Shown piece by piece: positions 1 to 5,413 of a DNA stretch of 5,413 nt; position 1 is the stretch's first letter; the number at the start of each line of letters is the position of its first letter. A program made the translations under genes and the position numbers. The stretch is from Bacteroidaceae bacterium. Lineage in GTDB: Bacteria; Bacteroidota; Bacteroidia; Bacteroidales; Bacteroidaceae. Location of the stretch: the NCBI GenBank assembly GCA_024695315.1, contig JAILIJ010000009.1, positions 1 through 5,413 of the forward strand, in the 5' to 3' direction. The notes under the pieces are model-generated. The model ran no database searches and had not been told where the DNA came from. It saw only the letters and a program-made list of their open reading frames with translations.

Positions 1-2205
1 GATGGTCAAGAAATTCTTACTAAGATCATTTCATCCGGTTATGCTAAGATTGATAATGTAACACTTATCCGTAAGACAGAGAGTAAGATTGCTAATGGTG
101 GTAAATATTATCTCTACAATGTAGAAGCTGGTGCATTCTTAGGAAAAGGAAATAACTATAGCACACAAGCTTCTGTAGATAGCGAAGATATAATGTGGGT
201 AGTGAACAAAAAAGATGGCTTATACTCATTTGGACAGTCAGAGAATGAGAACAGCACACTTTATGTATCAGATGTTCATGGATTGTATGTAGATGGTTCT
301 TCTCACAATACCTTTAAGATTAATGAGGATGCTACTTCTCCATATTATTATATCTCAGTTAATCCAGATGATGAAATGTTCGGAACATCTAATTATGGAG
401 AGAGATATATCGGGTGGAGTGGTGAGACTTCTATGACGGCTATTTACCCTCTATTGAAGAATAATTCTACGGAAACACCAGGACTCCGCTGGATGCTTTT
501 GACAGAACAAGAATATGCCAAGTATCACGATATTTTGGAAAGTGCTCGTTCTTCAAGGATGGCAGCTTGGCCAGTATGGAATTCAATTGCAAGAAATAAT
601 AAGCAATCATATAAATATGCTGAAGATTTTAATGACGTTTATAGTAACCTGTCAGCTACAAATTCAGATTTGACAAATGCGGTAAATACAGCAAGAAGTT
701 ATATTGAGGCTGCAGATACATTAGCGTTGACATCTTCACAACATCCTGTTGATTTAAGTTATTTGATTCATGATGCAGATGCAGGAAGTCTAAAAGGTTG
801 GAATAATAATTCGGAATTCTGGACTATGAAGGCAATTCATGCAAATGCAAATGTACAACTTGGTCCAGTATTCATAGAAAAGTATGTACATACAAATGAG
901 AAGATGCCAAATGTTTCTTTGGAGCAGACATTAACAAATCTTCCAGAGGGTTGTTATTACTTAACGGTAGACATAAATGCCGAATTACAAGGTTCTGCAG
1001 CTGATGTTGATGGTGTGAAGCTTTTTGCTACAGCAGATGGATATACTAAGTCAACATTTTGTAGTACTCCAAATGGTAATTTCGTAACATGTAAGACTCC
1101 TGTCTTCTGTGTAGGAAGTGATGGTACAGCAACAATAGGAATAAAATTACAGGATGCAACAGCAAATTGGGTCGCAGTCGACAATTTCCATCTATATTAT
1201 GTAGGACCAGAGGCACGTTACTTTAATTTCACGGAAGAGGGAACTTTGGTGTTTACTGGTACATGGCGAGAGGTTGATATACCTGAAATGAATGGTATTA
1301 TAACTGACTACAGTCCTTCAATAACAGTTGATCTTACTAGCGATGATCTCACTTTGTCAGATGCTACTAATTTAACTGTTCCAGAAGAGGTAAACAAGAA
1401 TGTGCTTGTATATGCAAATAAGGCCTCAAATGTTACATTGAATGGCGGAAAGACTAATGTTGTTGTGAAGTCTGTTACAGGTCTGAATTGTGATAGTCTG
1501 AAATTAACAGATGCTTGTGACGTAAATATCGTCAAAGAATTTTTGGCAACAGTAGCTTCTTATAAACGTTCATTATCGTCAAGTGTATACGGTACGTTGT
1601 GTCTGCCATTCAAATTCGATGCAAAGGATTATAAAGAGCAGTTGGAATTTTATAGTCTTGGAGATATGAATGAAGATAACACAGATATTGGTTTGGTATC
1701 TATTACCAATGTTTTTAATGTTGGAGATCCATGTCTCTTTAAGAGATTGAACGACGAATCTTCATTCACTATTACGTCAAAACAGGTACGTGTTGTATCT
1801 TCGGCTGGCACTCCAGAAAGTAATGATGGAAGCCTTCAAATGGTAGGAACATTTGCAATAGATACTATTGGTGATATAACTGCATCAAATGCAACAGCAG
1901 CAAGTGGATGCTATTACATATCTAAAGACAAGTTCCGTAGAGGAAAGAGTCATTTCTTCGTTCAAGCTTTCAGAGCTTACCTGATAGCTTCGAGTGGTGA
2001 AGCAGCAGAGCGTATTTCAAATTTTGGATTCTACATTGAGGATATAGATGAGACAACAACCATAGATGAGTTGAATGGAGATGAGGAGGAGAAAGAGATC
2101 GTTGCTTATTATAGCATCAATGGTCAAAAGATAGATAAACCAGAGAAAGGCGTTAATATCGCAAAATTCTCTGATGGTAGTACAAGGAAATTTTATGTAA
2201 GATAA
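1..2205 (+). CDS. Large secreted multidomain protein, 5'-truncated by window edge (C-terminal 734 residues)
   Basis: The frame is open from base 1, so the first internal ATG (193) is not the start; it lies inside a module and has no signal peptide. Residues below count from base 1. Residues 1-26 look like the end of a beta-sandwich (YAKIDNVTLIR). Residues 35-168 begin KYYLYNVEAGAFLG and resemble the trefoil-like modules of Bacteroidota surface proteins. Residues 169-243 are a probably helical linker. Residues 245-404 resemble a carbohydrate-binding beta-sandwich, with LPEGCYYLTVDINAEL and the closing NWVAVDNFHLYYVG. Residues 465-527 (NVLVYANKAS...LKLTDACDVN) lead into a terminal module at 530-664 bearing YGTLCLPF and FFVQAFRAYL. 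After an acidic linker (GDEEEKE), residues 700-734 (YYSINGQKIDKPEKGVNIAK, ending KFYVR) resemble a type A type IX secretion sorting tail. No catalytic motif is visible; an enzyme domain could lie upstream. The role is inferred to be surface binding or glycan handling. Family-type call is fairly sure; the function is unknown. Confidence 0.85.
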   Translation, partial: DGQEILTKIISSGYAKIDNVTLIRKTESKIANGGKYYLYNVEAGAFLGKGNNYSTQASVDSEDIMWVVNKKDGLYSFGQSENENSTLYVSDVHGLYVDGSSHNTFKINEDATSPYYYISVNPDDEMFGTSNYGERYIGWSGETSMTAIYPLLKNNSTETPGLRWMLLTEQEYAKYHDILESARSSRMAAWPVWNSIARNNKQSYKYAEDFNDVYSNLSATNSDLTNAVNTARSYIEAADTLALTSSQHPVDLSYLIHDADAGSLKGWNNNSEFWTMKAIHANANVQLGPVFIEKYVHTNEKMPNVSLEQTLTNLPEGCYYLTVDINAELQGSAADVDGVKLFATADGYTKSTFCSTPNGNFVTCKTPVFCVGSDGTATIGIKLQDATANWVAVDNFHLYYVGPEARYFNFTEEGTLVFTGTWREVDIPEMNGIITDYSPSITVDLTSDDLTLSDATNLTVPEEVNKNVLVYANKASNVTLNGGKTNVVVKSVTGLNCDSLKLTDACDVNIVKEFLATVASYKRSLSSSVYGTLCLPFKFDAKDYKEQLEFYSLGDMNEDNTDIGLVSITNVFNVGDPCLFKRLNDESSFTITSKQVRVVSSAGTPESNDGSLQMVGTFAIDTIGDITASNATAASGCYYISKDKFRRGKSHFFVQAFRAYLIASSGEAAERISNFGFYIEDIDETTTIDELNGDEEEKEIVAYYSINGQKIDKPEKGVNIAKFSDGSTRKFYVR

Positions 2206-2223
2206 TATTTCAAAAGTATTTGT

Positions 2224-2277
2224 ATGAGGGAGTATCAGTTGTTCTGTAAAAGGACTTTTGATGCTCTCTCATTTTTT
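2224..2277 (+). terminator. Rho-independent terminator of the first gene
   Basis: A 14-bp stem is formed by 2224-2237 (ATGAGGGAGTATCA) and 2259-2272 (TGATGCTCTCTCAT), with two G-U wobbles and otherwise full pairing. A T-run follows at 2272-2277. The 21-base loop can fold a further small stem (GTTCT 2241-2245 with AGGAC 2251-2255). It starts 19 bases after the stop codon of the upstream gene, as expected for its transcript end, and argues against read-through into the next gene. Confidence 0.85.
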
Positions 2278-2453
2278 ATGATAACAGATGTTTTTATTAC
2301 AGGCCTGATAAAAAAGTCACTTTAGTGCAATCAATAGATGTCCCTTATAGCTAAAACCTTCTTTTTTTTCAATAGCTGTAGTCAGTTCAATTACCGTTCA
2401 AATGGCGTTAAACTTTTTACATTCTATTTACAAAACACAAAAAGCATATTTAT
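2278..2453. other. Intergenic stretch with no recognisable gene
   Basis: This AT-rich stretch between the terminator and the downstream promoter holds no convincing coding frame, RNA gene or repeat. The only local structures seen are a short palindrome CAGGCCTG at 2300-2307 and a CACT/AGTG inverted repeat at 2318-2327, both too short to interpret. Regulator binding sites for the downstream promoter could be here, but none can be named from the sequence. Confidence 0.5.
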
Positions 2454-2487
2454 TTTGTATAATGTATAATAAAAAGTTGTATCTTTG
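2454..2487 (+). promoter_or_regulatory. Bacteroidota-type sigma-ABfr promoter for the 907-residue protein gene
   Basis: The -7 element TATCTTTG (2480-2487) is a full match to the Bacteroidota consensus TAnnTTTG. A -33 element TTTG lies at 2454-2457, 22 bases upstream, slightly longer than the most usual spacing. Transcription would start around 2492-2496, giving a leader of about 145 bases before the ATG at 2638. Placement after a terminator and ahead of a complete gene supports it; no transcript data are available. Confidence 0.72.
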
Positions 2488-2498
2488 TGATTATATAA

Positions 2499-2545
2499 TT
2501 AAGAATATATTTGTCATATTTATTTTTTATGGTAAGTATTCTTAA
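2499..2545 (+). promoter_or_regulatory. Inverted repeat in the 5' leader
   Basis: TTAAGAATA (2499-2507) is perfectly complementary to TATTCTTAA (2537-2545), with a 29-base loop that is largely T-rich. It sits within a few bases of the inferred transcription start. It could be a weak RNA stem-loop at the 5' end of the mRNA or an operator-like DNA site. The arms are AT-rich, so chance is a real alternative. Confidence 0.35.
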
Positions 2546-2561
2546 GAAAGCATTATTCTGA
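2529..2561 (+). other. Tiny upstream ORF in the leader (10 codons), doubtful
   Basis: ATG at 2529 opens a frame reading MVSILKKALF, then TGA. It lies wholly in the inferred 5' leader and overlaps the right arm of the inverted repeat at 2537-2545, so its translation could in principle open that stem. There is no Shine-Dalgarno sequence, though this phylum often lacks one. A second short frame, MYRKLSYDI, runs 2586-2615 and ends 22 bases before the main start. Short frames like these are common by chance, so this is a note rather than a gene call. Confidence 0.15.
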
Positions 2562-2637
2562 ACCTTGATAATATTTAAGGGGATTATGTATAGAAAGTTA
2601 AGCTACGATATATAAGTTAAATTTAAAGCATATAATT

Positions 2638-5361
2638 ATGGAACGATTTATTTACAAATTGAAATTAGGATTTGTTGCTTTGGGGTTGAGCCTTATTAGT
2701 GCGACAAATACTTACGCTGAAAAGCAAGGTAAAATTGTGTTTGGAACGAAAAATGTCCAAATCGATAAGACTTCAGTTTCTGCAAATGACAATTTGAAGA
2801 ATACATGGAAAATTGAAACCAGTGGTACTACTAGTTTTACACAGAATCCTTCATACAGTCAGATTGGAGCTTCAAAGAAACCAGCAAAGTCTGTTACCTT
2901 TTCCACAACTATAGCCGATGCTAAAAAGATTAAGAGCGTATCAGCTAAGTTGGGTGGCTTTAATGGCACAGCAGGAAATGTATCAATCTCTGTTACTGGA
3001 AAGAATGTAGCTACTGGCTCATTAAATGCTACCGCCGATGTTGTTGTAAGTAGCACCTCTGAAGCAGATGGAAACGTTATCGTAATAGAAATCACATCTA
3101 TCAAAAAAGGTGTGAAGGCTTATGAGATAAGTTATACATACGAAGAAGGTACATCTGACACACCAGTTAAACAGTTTACTGGAATTAGTGTCAGCGGAAC
3201 TCCAAACGAGTTTTGGATTGGTGATTCGTTCAATAAAAACAATATGACGGTAACAGCTCAATATAGTGATGGTACATCTGAGAATGTTACCGCGTCAGCT
3301 AAGTTTAGCGAGCCTGACATGAAGAAGGCCGGTAAGCAGGATATTACCGTTTCTTATAATGGTAAGACTACTACTTACAGTATCAATGTTCAGACTATTG
3401 AAAACACAAAGGAGACTGCATATACCGTAGATGAAGCAATCAATATCATCAAGAACGGCAAAGGACTCAGTACAATGGTTTATGTCAAAGGTACTGTTAG
3501 CAAAGTTGATAAATTTGATTCTTCATCAAAGAGTATTACATATTGGCTTGACGACAATAAGTTTGAGATTTATAAAGGTGTGAAGGCTAATGGACAAGAA
3601 TTCGGTTCCATTGACGATATAATGGTTGGTGCAGACGTAATCATTTATGGAACACTTACCCTTTATAATAAAACCGTTTATGAGTTTAATGCTAAAAGCC
3701 AACTTGTGGAATATAATGACGAGAATGTGCAGATTGTCGTTAGCGAGCCTGTATTCAGCTCTCAACCTATAGCAAGTAAATCATACAAGTTGAACGAAGA
3801 CGCATCTAACATCGTTGTTAGCGTTGCAGGAACCCCAGAGCCAAAGCTTCAGTGGTATAAGAATACTGTCAATAGTAATGAGGGAGGAACTGCTATTAGC
3901 GGTGCTACTTCAAACACATATAGACCAAGCACAAATCTTGCTGGAGTCACATATTACTATTGTATTGCTACAAACTCTGTCGGTAGTGTAGCATCAAGTG
4001 TGTCTGCTATTTATGTAAAGTCTAATGCTACAATAACATTAGGAACTTACCAGACTAAATTGTTGGCTGGCGCATCAGATAGCTATACTTTCGAGTGTGA
4101 CGGCGATGGATCTGTAAATGTGAGATCAAAGAATGAAGATGTAGCTACGGTAAGCACTAATGGAAATGTAATTACTGTAAATGCTTTGTCTGAGGGAACT
4201 ACAACTATCATATTTAACTCTGTTGAGACTGACAAGTATTTAAGTGCAAACAAGTCATATACACTTAATGTTGCCCCAGCTCTTGTTCCTGCGAGTTTAG
4301 ACTTTAGTTTCAAGGGTGGAAGAGTCGATATTGACAAGTCAAAGAATATGATTCAAAGCGGAATGGGTACAGACTATAGTGCCGATCCAAAACTGAAGTT
4401 TGATGATTCTAACGATTATTTGCTTATTGCATTTGCCGACGTAGCCGACGAATTGTCTTTCCAGATTAAGGGTAATGGATTTAGCAAGGGCACATTTGAT
4501 GTTCTCGAGTCAGCTGATAACAAAACTTTTACTTCTGTTAAGACATATACTTCTTTAGGTTCAACAAGTAATGAGAAGCTAACCCTTGCTGAGTCATCAC
4601 GTTTCGTTAAGTTTGTATATACTAATAAGTCTAAGGGTAACGTTGGAATTGGTAATATATCAATTACGAAGATGGAAATGCCTGAGGAACCTTCTGTCTC
4701 TGCTGAGGATGGCGAAAAGGCTGGCCAGGCTGAGAAGTACGTATGCAACGTGAAGGCAGGCAAGTTCTCTACTCTCTGTCTTCCTTATGGGGCATCTGTA
4801 GAGGGAGCAACACTCTATACTATGGATGGAAAGGTTGTGGAAAATGGAATTGTTACAGCTCTCAATTTTGAAGTCGTAGAGGATAATGTAGCGGTTCCTG
4901 GTGTGCCATACCTCTTCCTTGCTACAGAGGATGAGCAGACATTCACAAAGTCAGCTTCTGAGGCTAAGGATGTAACTACAAGTAGTAACGCAAGTGGATT
5001 CACAGGTACATATTCTGAATATAATTTACCAGTAGGAAGCTATTTCCTCTATAACGATGGTACTAATCAGGTATTCCGTAAGGCCGGTGATTCTGGCGAT
5101 GGTTCAACATACGTTAAGGTACAACCATTTAAGTGTTTCATAACTTCTATGGATGAGATATCAGAAAGTGAACCTGCTGCAAATAATTCACGTAATCGTA
5201 TCTCTATTGGTACATTCATAGATGAGGCTACAGGTATCATTACACTTGATACAGAAAATGTAAGAAGCGTTAATGCTAAGTATGTTGTGAATGGTAGAGT
5301 AGTAATCGTGAAGGATAATGTTAGGTATAATGCTAATGGGCAGCGTCTAACAGATAAGTGA
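2638..5361 (+). CDS. Secreted multi-domain Ig-like / OB-fold-like surface protein, 907 aa, complete
   Basis: The ATG at 2638 begins a clear signal peptide: basic MERFIYKLK, a hydrophobic core GFVALGLSLIS, and probable cleavage after TYA (residue 27). No lipobox cysteine is present. There is no Shine-Dalgarno sequence; the upstream bases are A/T rich, as usual in Bacteroidota. Modules in order: 31-170 beta-sandwich (GKIVFG ... SYSQIGASKKPA ... KGVKAYEISYTYE); 178-252 bacterial Ig-like of Big_3 type (YSDGTSENVT, AGKQDITVSYNGKTTTY); 256-361 OB-fold-like (AYTVDEAINII, VYVKGTVSKVD, TYWLDDNKFEIYKG, VGADVIIYGTL); 370-460 I-set-like Ig (LQWYKN, YYYCIATNSVGS); 463-546 Big_2-like (ATVSTNGNVITVNALSEGTTTI); 550-680 beta-sandwich (SGMGTDYSADPKLKFDD, IKGNGFSKGTFDVLESAD, GNVGIGNISI); 700-840 terminal module (FSTLCLPYG, VQPFKCFI); 880-907 tail (YVVNGRVVIVKDNVRYNANG). 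No enzyme domain is recognised, so binding or adhesion is inferred. It has its own promoter and is probably monocistronic. Confidence 0.9.
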   Translation: MERFIYKLKLGFVALGLSLISATNTYAEKQGKIVFGTKNVQIDKTSVSANDNLKNTWKIETSGTTSFTQNPSYSQIGASKKPAKSVTFSTTIADAKKIKSVSAKLGGFNGTAGNVSISVTGKNVATGSLNATADVVVSSTSEADGNVIVIEITSIKKGVKAYEISYTYEEGTSDTPVKQFTGISVSGTPNEFWIGDSFNKNNMTVTAQYSDGTSENVTASAKFSEPDMKKAGKQDITVSYNGKTTTYSINVQTIENTKETAYTVDEAINIIKNGKGLSTMVYVKGTVSKVDKFDSSSKSITYWLDDNKFEIYKGVKANGQEFGSIDDIMVGADVIIYGTLTLYNKTVYEFNAKSQLVEYNDENVQIVVSEPVFSSQPIASKSYKLNEDASNIVVSVAGTPEPKLQWYKNTVNSNEGGTAISGATSNTYRPSTNLAGVTYYYCIATNSVGSVASSVSAIYVKSNATITLGTYQTKLLAGASDSYTFECDGDGSVNVRSKNEDVATVSTNGNVITVNALSEGTTTIIFNSVETDKYLSANKSYTLNVAPALVPASLDFSFKGGRVDIDKSKNMIQSGMGTDYSADPKLKFDDSNDYLLIAFADVADELSFQIKGNGFSKGTFDVLESADNKTFTSVKTYTSLGSTSNEKLTLAESSRFVKFVYTNKSKGNVGIGNISITKMEMPEEPSVSAEDGEKAGQAEKYVCNVKAGKFSTLCLPYGASVEGATLYTMDGKVVENGIVTALNFEVVEDNVAVPGVPYLFLATEDEQTFTKSASEAKDVTTSSNASGFTGTYSEYNLPVGSYFLYNDGTNQVFRKAGDSGDGSTYVKVQPFKCFITSMDEISESEPAANNSRNRISIGTFIDEATGIITLDTENVRSVNAKYVVNGRVVIVKDNVRYNANGQRLTDK

Positions 5362-5372
5362 TTTTTTTAGTT

Positions 5373-5409
5373 GGGAGAAGCTAAAAAGCATTTCTTTTTA
5401 GCTTCTCCC
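5373..5409 (+). terminator. Perfect 16-bp hairpin after the 907-residue protein gene, probable terminator
   Basis: GGGAGAAGCTAAAAAG (5373-5388) pairs without mismatch with CTTTTTAGCTTCTCCC (5394-5409) around a 5-base loop CATTT. It begins 12 bases after the stop codon, where a terminator is expected. The window ends four bases after the stem (GATA), so no 3' T-tract is seen. A seven-T run lies before the stem instead (5362-5368). Terminator is the likeliest reading; an mRNA-end stabilising stem is the alternative. Confidence 0.65.
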
Positions 5410-5413
5410 GATA

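Noticed and set aside
193..195. ATG at 193 as the start of the first gene
   Set aside because: The same frame is open back to base 1 and encodes protein-like sequence (KYYLYNVEAGAFLG) continuous with what follows; no signal peptide begins at 193.
2300..2307. Palindrome CAGGCCTG as an operator or site for a mobile element
   Set aside because: Only 8 bases, the flanking bases do not extend the symmetry, and no target duplication or transposase is nearby.
2206..2637. Intergenic region as a CRISPR array, tRNA or integration site
   Set aside because: No repeated spacer-repeat pattern, no cloverleaf-like segment and no long direct repeats were found by eye.
2638..2730. Second protein as a lipoprotein
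   Set aside because: The first 40 residues contain no cysteine, so there is no lipobox; the TYA cleavage site fits ordinary signal peptidase I.
4416..4763. 115-codon open frame on the minus strand
   Set aside because: It lies fully inside the 907-residue gene, and its translation shows no recognisable domain. The + strand frame has clear modules, so this is a shadow; the other minus-strand frames inside the two genes are rejected for the same reason.
1..5361. The two genes as one operon forming a dedicated new system
   Set aside because: A strong terminator at 2224-2277 and a good promoter at 2454-2487 separate them by 432 bases. Shared modules show relatedness of tail regions, not a joint function.

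Overview
The window looks like chromosomal DNA from a Bacteroidota bacterium, most likely a Prevotella/Segatella-type member of the Bacteroidales. The reasons are low GC by eye, a TTTG / TAnnTTTG promoter, no Shine-Dalgarno sequence before the one visible start codon, and two large secreted multidomain proteins with module types and C-terminal tails typical of that group. The taxonomic call rests on these recognised patterns, not on a database search.

Layout: (1) Bases 1-2205 hold the 3' part of a large secreted-protein gene whose frame is already open at base 1, so its N-terminus and any signal peptide or catalytic domain lie upstream. The visible 734 residues are the end of a beta-sandwich, a trefoil-like segment, a helical linker, a carbohydrate-binding-like beta-sandwich, a terminal 'TLCLPF' module and a C-terminal tail resembling a type IX secretion sorting domain. 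(2) Bases 2206-2637 are a 432-base intergenic region. It carries a strong intrinsic terminator just after the first gene, an unremarkable AT-rich stretch, a good Bacteroidota promoter at about 2454-2487 and a leader of about 145 bases with an inverted repeat and two tiny upstream ORFs. (3) Bases 2638-5361 hold a complete gene for a 907-residue exported protein made of Ig-like, OB-fold-like and beta-sandwich modules, with no recognisable catalytic domain. (4) Bases 5362-5413 hold a perfect 16-bp hairpin, probably its terminator, cut by the window edge.

Both genes are on the + strand, but the terminator and new promoter between them suggest separate transcription units. The proteins are related in their last ~150-200 residues: both have a TLCLP(F/Y)...VQ.F module followed by a TGI/TTI-like linker and a short tail, although the tails are of two different kinds. 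They are best read as two cell-surface or secreted binding proteins (adhesin or glycan/polymer-binding type). Their ligands cannot be told from sequence. I found no RNA gene, mobile element, CRISPR array, or demonstrably new system; the least explained items are the shared terminal module, the two tail types and the long leader of the second gene.
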